NCBI GenBank assembly: GCA_963708805.1
Contig: CAVPUA010000003.1
Span: 496,001 to 560,000, forward strand
From: CAVPUA01 sp963708805
Lineage (GTDB): Bacteria > Actinomycetota > Actinomycetes > Mycobacteriales > Jatrophihabitantaceae
Length of the DNA stretch: 64,000 nt
Direction: 5' to 3'
In this document: one piece after another, positions 17,277-25,088 of the stretch
Numbering within the stretch: position 1 is the stretch's first letter
How the letters are laid out: each line of letters begins with the position of its first letter
Made by a program: the position numbers and the translations under genes
Notes under the pieces: generated by a model
Seen by the model: only the letters and a program-made list of their open reading frames with translations
Told to the model about the DNA's origin: nothing
The model's database searches: none

Positions 17277-18221
17277 GTGGATACGCGGCAGCTCATCAAG
17301 GGTGTCTTGCCGGTTGCCACGCTGGCCGTCATAGAACGCGAGGATTCCTACGGCTACGAAATCCTGAGCGAACTCCGGGCCGCCGGCCTGGACACGGTCG
17401 GCGATGCGTCGGTCTACGGCACGCTTCAGCGCCTTTACGACGCTGGCCACCTTTCTTCGTATCAAGTGGCCTCGGACACGGGACCGAGCCGCCGTTACTA
17501 CTCCCTCACGACGGCCGGGCAGGCTGCGCTCAAAGAAGGACGCGACCGGTGGGGCGTGTTTCACCAGGCTGTTTCCCGACTGCTGCACCCTGGGGCCGTG
17601 GTCTCGAGCCAACCGTCGGTCTCTTCTGCGCGAACGGCCTACGTCCGGGACTACGTTCAGACGGTCGAGCACGAGTTCCGCGATCTGCCCGAGGACACAC
17701 GTCGACGTTTGATCGCGAGCCTTCAGGACCACCTAGCCGAGGTGACGGTGGAGTCGACCCATGAGTTGATCGGTGCCGTAGGTGAGCCCGTCGCATACGC
17801 CCACGACGTATTGGCCGCTATGGATCTGCCGCTGCCCGGCCCTCTGGGGCCGGTGGCCAACCGTCGTCGCCGACCACGAGAGTCCTTGATCCTGCTCGGG
17901 CTAGCAGCGCTCGCCGTCGTCATAGCCGTCGCCGCTCTGACTCTCGTGTTGACACATACAGATTCACCAACACGGACCGCCGTTCCGGTGGTGTCCAGCA
18001 CGTCCGTGCCACCGCAGGCTGACACGAGCACACCGCACGTCATTGGGTTACGGCTGGCGGACGCCGAAGCTGCGCTCGTGGCCGCCGGCCTGAAAGTCAG
18101 CGTGGCCTACGACCACAGCGCGACCGTCCCAGCAGGGACCGTAATCTCGCAGGACCCTGTTGCCTACGCGCTAGTCGTGCATCACAGCCAAGTAACCATC
18201 ACTGTATCCAGCGGGCCGTAG
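17277..18221 (+). CDS. Membrane-bound PadR-HAAS-PASTA regulator
   Basis: 314 residues. Residues 1-90: PadR winged-helix domain (LIKGVLPVATLAVIEREDSYGYEI, ASVYGTLQRLYDAGHL, RYYSLTTAGQAAL). Residues about 120-185: HAAS/DUF1700-type helical domain (VEHEFRDLPEDTRRRLIASL, then a GEPVAYAHDVLAAM end). Residues about 202-222: one transmembrane segment (LILLGLAALAVVIAVAALTL). Residues about 245-313: a single extracytoplasmic PASTA domain (VIGLRLADAEAALVAAGLKV, PAGTVISQDP). HAAS domains often accompany PadR, but a covalent fusion through the membrane to PASTA, which binds muropeptides or beta-lactams in kinases and PBPs, is unusual. It suggests direct coupling of a cell-wall signal to DNA binding. Starts GTG at 17277 and ends just before the cassette-like array. 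Confidence 0.85.
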   Translation: MDTRQLIKGVLPVATLAVIEREDSYGYEILSELRAAGLDTVGDASVYGTLQRLYDAGHLSSYQVASDTGPSRRYYSLTTAGQAALKEGRDRWGVFHQAVSRLLHPGAVVSSQPSVSSARTAYVRDYVQTVEHEFRDLPEDTRRRLIASLQDHLAEVTVESTHELIGAVGEPVAYAHDVLAAMDLPLPGPLGPVANRRRRPRESLILLGLAALAVVIAVAALTLVLTHTDSPTRTAVPVVSSTSVPPQADTSTPHVIGLRLADAEAALVAAGLKVSVAYDHSATVPAGTVISQDPVAYALVVHHSQVTITVSSGP

Positions 18222-18254
18222 CGCCAGGTACGAGGTCCGGAAATGCCGCAGGCC

Positions 18255-18280
18255 GCGCGCTGAACCGCGGATGTGCTCGT
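18255..18280. repeat. Array site 1 (core only)
   Basis: GCGCGCTGAACCGCGGATGTG matches the array core with one base lost. It lies between the PadR-PASTA gene end and the first cassette-like gene and marks the left limit of the array. No clear left arm. Confidence 0.4.
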
Positions 18281-18357
18281 CATCGACGGAGGATTGCGGT
18301 CAGGGAGAACCCGCGAAGCGCCACGTGAAATACTCGGCCGCAGATTTGACCTGGTCA

Positions 18358-18636
18358 TCAACGCTTGGGCGCGCCACGTTCCCACCAGTCGATAGCCGGC
18401 AGCCGAGCAACATCTTGCGCCGTCCACTCGACGTCCGACAGATTGCAAAACTTCCAAAGCTCCTTCGCGGAGCGCGAGTACTGAAACACGACCCGGTCGA
18501 CTTCGAATGCGTCCAACTCGCTGGCCCGGAAGCGATCAACCGCATCGCTCACACGCGTGAGGAGTCCACCAAGTTGGGCTTCGTGGTACCTCGCAACTGC
18601 CTCACGCGCCGCCTGACGCTCCGACGATCCGGACAC
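18358..18636 (-). CDS. Hypothetical helical protein (array gene 1)
   Basis: 92 residues from GTG at 18636. Helical throughout, with the conserved-looking stretch AFEVDRVVFQYSRSAKELWK followed by FCNLSDVEW. I recall similar actinobacterial proteins of unknown function but no named family. Lies between array sites 1 and 2; the start is 17 bases from the site 2 left end, as expected for a cassette gene. Confidence 0.6.
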   Translation of the reverse strand: MSGSSERQAAREAVARYHEAQLGGLLTRVSDAVDRFRASELDAFEVDRVVFQYSRSAKELWKFCNLSDVEWTAQDVARLPAIDWWERGAPKR

Positions 18637-18652
18637 AAGTTGAGGCTACTGC

Positions 18653-18711
18653 GACCAACGGCTAGGCATAACCGGTCGCATCGACGCGCTCGATGGCGAT
18701 ATCCGTTAAGT
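18653..18711. repeat. Array site 2, attC-like hairpin
   Basis: Outer arms AACGG (18657-18661) and CCGTT (18703-18707), the right one continuing to a perfect GTTRRRY core box, GTTAAGT. Inside, CATCGA-CGCGC-TCGATG forms a perfect six-pair hairpin. The 59-bp length and layout match attC sites. A further core copy without clear arms follows at 18723-18747. Confidence 0.5.
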
Positions 18712-18712
18712 G

Positions 18713-19291
18713 TTACGACCCGCAGCGCGGCACGAGCGGATACTCGACGAATCGCCGACACTGAAGACCCTGAGGATCGCAGTGCCTCCGGTGATCGAGC
18801 GAATGATCCTGTCTACCGCCTAGGCCGAGTGGCAGCGGCATCCCTCGATCTGAAGACCTGTCGCTGGTCATGACTCGAATGCTGTTCCGGTCCAGGCCCA
18901 AGTCGGGCGGCCTACGCAGCAACCGAAGCGGCGAGCACGGAACCCGCAGGCCTGACGCGACCGCGCGCGGGCAGCGGCATGTCCGGCCGCGGGGACCTAC
19001 GAGTTTCTGGCAGCCACCAACTAGGCCGAGCAGTACTACCCCGGCGGCTACGGACACCGCTGTGGCGGTTGCTGATGCACGCAGCACGAACGGCAACACG
19101 ATCAAGAGAGCCGACAAGGCGCGGGCCAAATACACGGACACCCCGCGATTGAGCGCCGTCTGATGATCCTGAGGCTTCTTCTCTTGCCAGTTCTTGACCA
19201 TGCGCTGGAAGTTGTTGCTGCGGGTCCAAGAGCCGAGGGCTGCGAAGCAGACAAAGCCTAGGACCACCAAGACCGTCACGAAGGCGTGCAC
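18713..19291 (-). CDS. Small membrane protein (array gene 2)
   Basis: From GTG 19291, residues 1-98 look like a two-TM protein: segment VTVLVVLGFVCFAALGS, a polar loop QRMVKNWQEKKPQDHQTALN, then ALSALLIVLPFVL and TAVSVAAGVVLLGLVGG. Beyond about residue 98 the frame runs through array site 3 and becomes Arg/Cys/Pro-rich, so the natural C-terminus is probably near 18990 and a stop has been lost or displaced. The start lies inside the left arm of site 4. Function unknown. Confidence 0.45.
   Translation of the reverse strand: MHAFVTVLVVLGFVCFAALGSWTRSNNFQRMVKNWQEKKPQDHQTALNRGVSVYLARALSALLIVLPFVLRASATATAVSVAAGVVLLGLVGGCQKLVGPRGRTCRCPRAVASGLRVPCSPLRLLRRPPDLGLDRNSIRVMTSDRSSDRGMPLPLGLGGRQDHSLDHRRHCDPQGLQCRRFVEYPLVPRCGS
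18941..18996. repeat. Array site 3, inverted repeat with bulge
   Basis: CCCGC-a-GGCC (18943-18952) pairs with GGCCGCGGG (18985-18993), nine base pairs with one unpaired A. The loop carries the array core CGCGCGCGGGCAGCGGCATG. A single extrahelical base is a hallmark of attC hairpins. Confidence 0.45.
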
Positions 19292-19362
19292 GGCGGGTTC
19301 ATCCCCGCTTTCCGATAGGCAAAACCGCGCCCGCGCTGCGGCATGTGCGTGTCTTTCGCTAA
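19278..19362. repeat. Array site 4
   Basis: Core CCGCGCTGCGGCATGTGCG, with right arm GCATGTGCGTGTCTTTCGC partly complementary to ACGAAGGCGTGCACGGC at 19278-19294 (roughly 11 matching pairs). The left arm contains the GTG start of the minus-strand membrane protein gene. Confidence 0.4.
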
Positions 19363-19371
19363 CTGGCTGGT

Positions 19372-19626
19372 CTAGGTCGCCGGGGGTTTCGATCTCTTCG
19401 ACGCCGCCGGAGAGCTCAACTTCGGTGTGAGCGGAGTCAGCTCTGACCGCCGCCAGCAACTCGGCCACGACCTCCAATGTGTTGGCCTTCGACAACCCGG
19501 TGCGGATGAAGTACTCAGCCTGCGAGAGAGAGACGTAGCGGACTCCTGCAAGACCACGGCCAACCGCCTCGCCTCAGCCCTTGTCAGGCGAAGGCCGACA
19601 ATGTCGTGAGATGCGTCTATCTCCAT
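19372..19626 (-). CDS. Small protein with (TC)5 frameshift (array gene 3)
   Basis: ATG 19626, beginning MEIDASHDIVGLRLTRAEAR. As read, the frame turns into an unlikely Arg/Pro/Ser-rich end after SATSLSR. Removing one TC unit from the run of five near 19530 joins it to QAEYFIRTGLSKANTLEVVA, a helical continuation that looks genuine. So the gene is either a frameshifted pseudogene, a sequencing error, or switchable by slippage at the dinucleotide run. The N-terminal half resembles a short helix-turn-helix-like or helical-bundle protein; no family recognised. Confidence 0.45.
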   Translation of the reverse strand: MEIDASHDIVGLRLTRAEARRLAVVLQESATSLSRRLSTSSAPGCRRPTHWRSWPSCWRRSELTPLTPKLSSPAASKRSKPPAT

Positions 19627-19672
19627 GTCGGCACATTGTCCAAGTCGTCATGATCCTGAGCGTAGGCCCGGA

Positions 19673-19729
19673 CGATCTTCCCCGCATCTGCAAGAGCGCG
19701 CGCGGGCTGCGGCATGTGCGGATGATTCG
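19673..19729. repeat. Array site 5, inverted repeat
   Basis: CCGCATCTGC (19682-19691) pairs with GCATGTGCGG (19712-19721) in nine of ten positions counting one G-U; similarity extends outward. The loop holds AGAGCGCGCGCGGGCTGC. Confidence 0.45.
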
Positions 19730-19763
19730 AGTGGCGATGACGGATGATGTTTGAGTGCCTCCG

Positions 19764-20540
19764 ATGCTTTCGATCGCTGATCCACTCAACGAGATCGGCT
19801 GGATCGATGAGACGCGCCCGGAGATCGAACGATGGACCGGATACGACATGGTGGGATGGCCCGCTGCTGTCTGGTTGTTGCACGCGATGTACGAGAACCC
19901 CGATGTGTCCGCTGAGGTCAGTCACGATGAACGTCATCGGTGGCGAGTCGAGCAGGGGGCCGAGCCGCCAGTGGTCGTTGGCGGTGTCAACCTGGATGAC
20001 ATGACCACGGTGAGCGGTGGGTCAAGTGGATTCGCGGCACGTCCCGGCGCACCCTGGCAACGTCTGCCGTGGTCGGACTACGCGCACCGATTAGGCATCG
20101 AGCTTGGTGAAGGTCTGGACGTTCCTCCCTGCTTTCGTTGGTTTCCGCATGCCAGCTGGCCGGTGAGTATCGATCCGCCGCCCGAAGGATCACTGGATGA
20201 GGAGACTCTGGACGGGCTGATCGCAACGTTGGCCGATCACTCGGAGCGTGGTGCCGAGACACTCTGCATCGCCTCGTACGCCGTGGGCGCGTCCTCGGAC
20301 TGGAAGCGGGAGTTGCCCGAAGTGTTTCGAGGTCCGTTGCGAGCGATTCCCGATTTCGTGCAGGGGAACCAGCCCAGGCAGTTCACGCCGACGAACATTT
20401 GGCCCATCGACCGGTCATGGTTCGTCTACTCGGATTACGACCTATGGACGACGAAGGTCAGCGGCTCGGCGGAGCTTATTGCTGATCTCTGGCGACACCC
20501 AGACCTCGAACTGCTGACGTGGCCGCCATCGACGTCATGA
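19764..20540 (+). CDS. Hypothetical protein (array gene 4)
   Basis: 258 residues from ATG 19764 (an in-frame GTG lies at 19755). Intact frame with balanced composition: MLSIADPLNEIGWIDETRPE at the start, WLLHAMYENPDVSAEVSHDE, a Gly/Ser linker, and a C-terminal domain including NIWPIDRSWFVYSDYDLWTT and ELIADLWRHPDLELL. The tail resembles small proteins found near toxin/immunity loci that end with a hydrophobic L-W-x-x-P stretch, but no family can be named. Lies alone between sites 5 and 6. Confidence 0.65.
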   Translation: MLSIADPLNEIGWIDETRPEIERWTGYDMVGWPAAVWLLHAMYENPDVSAEVSHDERHRWRVEQGAEPPVVVGGVNLDDMTTVSGGSSGFAARPGAPWQRLPWSDYAHRLGIELGEGLDVPPCFRWFPHASWPVSIDPPPEGSLDEETLDGLIATLADHSERGAETLCIASYAVGASSDWKRELPEVFRGPLRAIPDFVQGNQPRQFTPTNIWPIDRSWFVYSDYDLWTTKVSGSAELIADLWRHPDLELLTWPPSTS

Positions 20541-20542
20541 CC

Positions 20543-20599
20543 AGTCAACGGCGCAGCTTCAGCACGATCGCACTCCATCGGCGGCAATTCCGGTTGACC
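20543..20599. repeat. Array site 6, attC-like inverted repeat
   Basis: GTCAACGG (20544-20551) pairs with CCGGTTGAC (20590-20598) with one unpaired base; AAC and GTT occupy the attC core positions. The right arm reads GGCGGCAATTCCGG, a variant of the array core. It starts 3 bases after the stop of the preceding gene. Confidence 0.5.
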
Positions 20600-20623
20600 C
20601 TGCCAAGCTCCGATACTGGGTCC

Positions 20624-21688
20624 GTGAAACACGACGCACCTGATGGTCAACGGTGGCGACTTGGCCGAGGCCTACTCGACTCCATGGACAAGGGGTCGGG
20701 TGCGGCTCGGAGAAGCCGCGAGGCTGCCCTAGCCGAAGGCAACTTCGTAGCGTTCTTGCAACGGGACGGGAAGTGGGTCGAGGGCCGCGCGGCCGTCGTC
20801 AGCGGCGACTTGACCTTCGTCTCGGTCGGTGGAGAGACGGCGACCCTCAGAGTCAGTTCTTGCAGCCCTCGGCCCGGTCGGACGTGGCGTCTCGCTCGCG
20901 ATCGCGGATTCCGATGGATCCACGCGCACGAGGTCGACTTGATGGCCTTGGACCAGACGCAGTGGCTCGTGGCGGTTGGCAAACGCGAGTATCCGTGCTC
21001 CTCGACGCGACCGACTGAGACTGGTCGGCGAGGCGCGCCACCGGCGGCAGTTCCGGGCGCGGAGGGCGGCATTTTCGTTCGTTTCGACGAGGAAGCGGCC
21101 GGGTACGTCGTCGTCGTGATGAGCGGCGACGACGAGGTCGAATCTATGGTGACGATCTACCGAGCGGCGACGCACATTGGCCGCGCCCGCACCTTCCATG
21201 TATCGGTAGATGGGCGGGAGCGGGGTACGGTCCAGGGTTCGCAACGCCTCGACTTGGCCCTCAGTTCGGGCGGACACACCTTTAGCGCCCACTACGGGTC
21301 GCACCCGAACGGGACGGCAACGTTGAACGTTGACCTTCCGCGCCGGAGGCCAGCCGACCTTGATCGTCATAGATGTGGTGGACGCGCCCGCTGGTATGGC
21401 CGCGAAGGCTCTCGCTCTTCGCCTAACCGCGTCAGATACTGACAAGGCATCGGCCCGCGGCGGGGTGTCGTCGTTCGTAGGCGCCCAGTCGGCCGGCGGA
21501 CGTATAGCCTTTGCGGTCGCGCTGTGTTGCTGGTTGGGGGCCGGTGCATCGCGTGGGTTGACCCTGACCTTCCCGGTCTCAGCCTTCTCGTCAGTCTGGC
21601 TGGCGCTGTAACCCTCGTGGTGTTCGGGTTCCGCAAGTTGCTGTACCGCGAGAACAAGACATCTCGCCAGGACGATCGACGACGCTGA
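20624..21688 (+). CDS. PEGA-like/membrane hypothetical (array gene 5, frameshifted)
   Basis: From GTG 20624. N-terminal part EGNFVAFLQRDGKWVEGRAA and FVSVGGETATLRV, then a beta-rich segment VSVDGRERGTVQGSQRLDLA and GGHTFSAHYGSHPNG that resembles a PEGA/carboxypeptidase-like fold. Two indels follow: near 21340 the frame must shift to AGGQPTLIVIDV, and near 21530 to a C-terminal membrane segment GLSLLVSLAGAVTLVVFGFR and KLLYRENKTSRQDDRRR, whose stop is at 21688, right at the next array site. Probably a membrane-anchored protein of unknown role. Confidence 0.5.
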
Positions 21689-21722
21689 GCTTGCGCTGTA
21701 CGCGGGAAATCCGGATAGCTAC
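21684..21722. repeat. Array site 7 (core only)
   Basis: GAGCTTGCGCTGTACGCGGG and the following ATCCGGATAGC align with the array core in diverged form. It begins at the stop codon of the plus-strand gene and abuts the stop of the minus-strand DUF4304-like gene at 21719. Confidence 0.35.
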
Positions 21723-22409
21723 CGGCATGGCGAATAGGCTCCCTCCGCCCAGGTCGGACCGCCTGTCGAGCGGACGGCGGCCCAGCGAAGGGCCTGTTCG
21801 TTTTCAGGGACAGAGTTCATCTCCTCCATCAGTTGGTCGAGATCCTCTGAAGGGCCTTGCGCGGCGAGGACGGCCAGACGCAGTTTGTCGTTCACAGTGA
21901 ATCCGTCCAGACGTCTCCAATCTGCGTCTGGTGGCGGGGTTCGGGCTAGCAGCGCATCCCGGTCGAGCCAGATATGCAGGTAAGGGAGAACATCGGCGTA
22001 GAGCACGTCACGTAGCGCCGAGGCCATTCCCCGTCGCTTCTCGACGCTGCTGTAAGACCACGGTTCGGCGTGTGTCGGTCGGCTGCCGGGTGCACCGACT
22101 CGCCACGAATAACCACCTGAATCTCCCTCAGGGACTCTTCTCGCCGGATAGGTCTTGCCGCTCTCGAAGTGCAGGCAGTCCCACAGCGGCTCGCTCATTG
22201 CCGACGCAATGAGAAGGAACGTGCACCACTCGCCTAGAGCCCAACCTCGGAACTGAATCGAAACCTGATCACCGTTCGGCGCCGCCTTGCGGTACGTGTG
22301 CGCGGACTCGCGGTAGCCGTTCGCCTTCAGGAATGGCGTGACGAAGGTTGCCAAGAAGTATCCAGTTCTTCACGGCTCGATCCAGCGAAGCCAGGTTCCA
22401 TGAACCCAT
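21719..22409 (-). CDS. DUF4304-like protein (array gene 6)
   Basis: The long frame from 22354 encodes ATFVTPFLKANGYRESAHTY then RKAAPNGDQVSIQFRGWALG, the N-terminal pattern of DUF4304 proteins (unknown function, often in toxin-immunity or defence-type neighbourhoods). A better start lies upstream at about 22409 (MGSWNLASLDRAVKNWILL), reached by a one-base indel at the TT pair near 22357. The middle has GEWCTFLLIASAMSEPLWDC and the C-terminus a helical region. Between sites 7 and 8. Confidence 0.6.
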
Positions 22410-22546
22410 CCTCGCGTACGCGGACACAACCGCAGGCGCCCCAGTCATCTGTCGCAACACCGAGGTCGAGGTAGCCAGATCAGTCCGTCTTATTCTGGGG
22501 CGGCCCAGTTGCGACGACCGGAGATCGGCAGTTTCGGGCGCCCCGA

Positions 22547-22583
22547 GCGCGCGCTGACGGCGGCATGTGCGGATATGCTGAAT
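22547..22583. repeat. Array site 8 (core)
   Basis: GCGCGCGCTGACGGCGGCAT followed by GTGCGGATATGCTGAAT: the clearest core copy. No strong left arm was found within 150 bases upstream. Confidence 0.45.
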
Positions 22584-22611
22584 GATGGCAGCGTACTGGA
22601 TGATTGAGGCA

Positions 22612-22870
22612 TGTGGTTCGTCTTCGGCGTGGCGGCGATCGCGTGGATCATCGTGGTTGCGCTGCTCTGGCCTGGTGGTCTGGCGCGGCGCGGACTCCTG
22701 CGCTATCTCAGATCACCTTTTGGTTTCATACTTGCTGGCTTAGAAAAAGGATCACGCCGGAGTGGCACGCGAACATGCTCACCGCGATGACGGCACTCAT
22801 CGCGGTAGCCATGTCGATTCTGTTCATCGCGGCGGCCACAGGATCTCTCGGTCACCCTTCGCCGCGGTGA
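22612..22870 (+). CDS. Small two-TM protein, frameshifted at A5 (array gene 7)
   Basis: ATG 22612 gives MWFVFGVAAIAWIIVVALLW, a clear membrane segment. The frame derails at a run of five A near 22745; adding one base joins it to EWHANMLTAMTALIAVAMSI, a second membrane segment ending near 22870. The reconstructed protein is about 86 residues with two TMs. Unknown function; homopolymer indel, so sequencing error is a good possibility. Confidence 0.45.
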
Positions 22871-22923
22871 GAGGAAGGGCCGTTCCCCCAGTCGACGCGC
22901 GCCGCGCACCGTCATCGACAGAT

Positions 22924-22955
22924 CCGCGCGCGGACGGCGGCATCAGCGGACACGC
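22924..22955. repeat. Array site 9 (core)
   Basis: CGCGCGCGGACGGCGGCATC followed by AGCGGACACG. Sits between the two-TM gene and the stop of the next minus-strand gene. Confidence 0.4.
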
Positions 22956-22966
22956 ACTGCCCGGCG

Positions 22967-23383
22967 TCACCGGCGCTTGCAGACCAGGGTGAGCGGCTTA
23001 GTCAGTGAAGCTTCGCGACGACCGTGCCGCCTAAAGGAACCAGATCGGATGGCGGACACGCACACGGCGTCCCAGCGATCGCCTATGACCACGCTGCGCC
23101 ACAGGGACGCGTTGTTGGTCGCCACCTTGTCGCGCACGCCGTTGTTGGGGAAGGTCTCAATGACGATCACGTCCGCATTGGCGCGGTTGCAGTAGTCCTG
23201 CCGCCCAACATTGTCGTTCTCTCCCGTTTCGAATGCTCGTCGCACCGCCGCGGTGCGCGGCGCACTTTCCTTCTGCCGAAGCCTCGCCCGCTGCCAGGCT
23301 TGAGACCACGAGCCCTCGCCCTGTTCCACGCAATGGCCTCCCCCGACGGCAGTACAGCCCAAGCGCAACGTACCGCCCATCAC
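22967..23383 (-). CDS. Hypothetical protein (array gene 8)
   Basis: 138 residues from GTG 23383 or ATG 23380; both start codons lie in the left arm of array site 10. Middle portion NRANADVIVIETFPNNGVRD and KVATNNASLWRSVVIGDRWD looks like a folded alpha/beta segment; the ends are basic. No family recognised. Ends 12 bases from array site 9. Confidence 0.45.
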   Translation of the reverse strand: MMGGTLRLGCTAVGGGHCVEQGEGSWSQAWQRARLRQKESAPRTAAVRRAFETGENDNVGRQDYCNRANADVIVIETFPNNGVRDKVATNNASLWRSVVIGDRWDAVCVSAIRSGSFRRHGRREASLTKPLTLVCKRR

Positions 23384-23441
23384 CTTGCGGTAGTTGCTTC
23401 ACGCCCGCGCCGCGCGCACTCTGCGGCATGGGCGGTCGTTG
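23366..23441. repeat. Array site 10, best attC-like inverted repeat
   Basis: CAACG-t-ACCGCCCAT (23366-23380) is complementary to ATGGGCGGTCGTTG (23428-23441) over 14 pairs with one unpaired T. The 47-base loop carries the array core CGCGCGCACTCTGCGGC. Length 76 bp; AAC and GTT at the ends; a gene starts on each side (23380/23383 minus, 23461 plus). Confidence 0.6.
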
Positions 23442-23460
23442 AAGGTGAGACTCTCGACAG

Positions 23461-23788
23461 ATGGAGAGATCGGGTTGGTACGGGGTTCGGTGCATACTTT
23501 GACGTCGGCAGTGCGGGCGCGGAATCCAATACCTACGAGGAGCGCGTCACGATCTGGCAGGCTCCTGACGAGGACGCCGCGATCGTGCTCGCTGAGCAAG
23601 ACGCCGAGCAGTACGCCTCGGACATGGGCGCGACGTACTTGGGTCTCCTCCAGAGCTACACACTGGCCAACAAGATCGGTCAAGGCGCGGAGGTTTTCTC
23701 GTTGATGCGCGACAGCGCGCTGACTCCGGACGAGTATCTGCGAGTCCATTTCGGCGCCGGCCGGGAACGGCAACGAACGATCGAGTGA
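23461..23788 (+). CDS. DUF4288-like protein (array gene 9, frameshifted)
   Basis: ATG 23461 opens MERSGWYGVRCIL, then one indel near 23500 leads into SNTYEERVTIWQAPDEDAAI and EVFSLMRDSALTPDEYLRVH. The W-Y-x-V-R start, the YEERV(T)-W-x-A motif with acidic helix (AIVLAEQDAEQYASD), and the C-terminal EVFSL-R-D-S end fit small DUF4288-type proteins of unknown function; family naming is from memory and uncertain. About 109 residues. Begins 19 bases after site 10. Confidence 0.5.
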
Positions 23789-23820
23789 GAGCGCCCAGCG
23801 CAGCATGTCCGTGCATTTGG
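23788..23820. repeat. Array site 11 (core)
   Basis: GAGCGCCCAGCGCAGCATGT then CCGTGCATTTGG: a diverged core copy beginning at the stop codon of the DUF4288-like gene. Confidence 0.35.
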
Positions 23821-23882
23821 GCCGAGGGCGGTAGCGCCTCCACTGCTTTCCTTTCGTGTAAATTCCGAGTTAAGCTGGGTCG

Positions 23883-24421
23883 GTGGCCGGCACCGATCAC
23901 CAAAGAGTGAGCCCGACGATCGCGATACTCCTGTGCCTCGCCATCGGTGTGGGTGCAGCCTTCGCCCTCGGCGCGTTGCTTCGGGTTCCAGCAGTAGTAG
24001 TCGCCCTACCGATCGGAATAGTCGGCACGGTCGCCGCCATACGGTTCACGAACTGGAACCGAGCGCGCCACCTCGGCGACCTACTCGCCACCGAAGGCGC
24101 CGACTCGGTCGGACTCAGCCGAGTCCTCACGGGCGGCGCCTTCCTCGATCGCGGGCGTGGCCGTCGAGGAGCAGGGCCCGGGGGACCCTGATTCACATTG
24201 GCGGCGAGCTGGAATGGCGACCCGGCCAGTACGAGGCTCGGAGAGGCGACCAGGTCTTTCGCTGGACCGACGCCGAAGTGCTCTGCGAACGTGTGACAAG
24301 GCGGCTCGACATCACGGGTATCCACTACCTGCGCTACGAACTCGACACGCCACAAGGGCAAGTCGTCCTGGCGATCACCGCACAAGCCGGTACATCCCCA
24401 TCCTTCCTGGTCCCTGCCTGA
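23883..24421 (+). CDS. Two-TM hypothetical protein (array gene 10, frameshifted)
   Basis: GTG 23883. Two adjacent membrane segments (AILLCLAIGVGAAFALGALL and VVVALPIGIVGTVAAI), a basic stretch, then after an indel in the G-rich run near 24180 a soluble domain TLIHIGGELEWRPGQYEARR and TGIHYLRYELDTPQGQVVLA, ending at 24421. Unknown function; probably a membrane-attached beta-rich protein. Stop lies 9 bases before the next array core. Confidence 0.5.
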
Positions 24422-24430
24422 GTGGACCAA

Positions 24431-24465
24431 GAACGCGCGCCCAACGCGGCAGATGAGTGCGTCAG
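24431..24465. repeat. Array site 12 (core)
   Basis: AACGCGCGCCCAACGCGGCA then GATGAGTGCGTCAGG. Contains GCCCAAC, a full RYYYAAC box, though no convincing partner arm was found. Confidence 0.4.
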
Positions 24466-25088
24466 GATCGAGAGCGCAGCCATTTGAGCAGTTGCTTGTC
24501 CGCCCTAACGACACCCACACCAGGGTGACGAGCGAACGGTGCGGCCGCCTCGTTGAGGTCGAGTGCTCGCCGGGCCGATTCGCGCACGACGTCCGGCCGC
24601 CCTGCCGCTTCTGCCCAGCGAGCGCGCGCAACAGCCCAAGCGAAGTGGTTCGCTGGGAACGGCGATTGGCGGTTTACTCGCCAGGCTTCAAGCAAACACC
24701 AAGCTTCGTCCAAAGCCGTCGGCGTCTTCCTGCGGGTGAGGAGTTCCGCCAACTTGACCTCGACCATTTGGGTCGTTGCGTTGAGCGTCGGATCCTCTTC
24801 GAGCAGTTGCCGATAGCGACGCTCGGCCTCGTCCGGATCGGATTCCGCGTCGAGGTCGCCCAGGTGTTCCAGCGTCGGCCAACGCATCACCGGGGAACCG
24901 TCCGGATCTTCGAGCACTCGGAGCCAGAGCGCGCGAGCGCCATCTAGTTCCCCGGCCTCGTTCAGGGCCAACCCTTTAAATTCGGAGGTACTGCACCACC
25001 AGGTTCTCCGTGCTCGGCGAAGGCGTGCCTCGAAGTCGGCCTGATCGTCGGGACCCCACGCCGGGCTCCTGAACCATTCGTCGGCCAC
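24462..25088 (-). CDS. TPR-like protein (array gene 11)
   Basis: 208 residues, intact, GTG start at 25088 inside the left arm of array site 13. Begins MADEWFRSPAWGPDDQADFE and consists of helical repeats of tetratricopeptide type (LALNEAGELDGARALWLRVL, TLEHLGDLDAESDPDEAERR, ALDEAWCLLEAWRVNRQSPF). Proteins starting D-E-W-F-R-S-P-A-W are a recurrent actinobacterial family of unknown role. Likely cytoplasmic protein-protein interaction module. Confidence 0.7.
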   Translation of the reverse strand: MADEWFRSPAWGPDDQADFEARLRRARRTWWCSTSEFKGLALNEAGELDGARALWLRVLEDPDGSPVMRWPTLEHLGDLDAESDPDEAERRYRQLLEEDPTLNATTQMVEVKLAELLTRRKTPTALDEAWCLLEAWRVNRQSPFPANHFAWAVARARWAEAAGRPDVVRESARRALDLNEAAAPFARHPGVGVVRADKQLLKWLRSRS

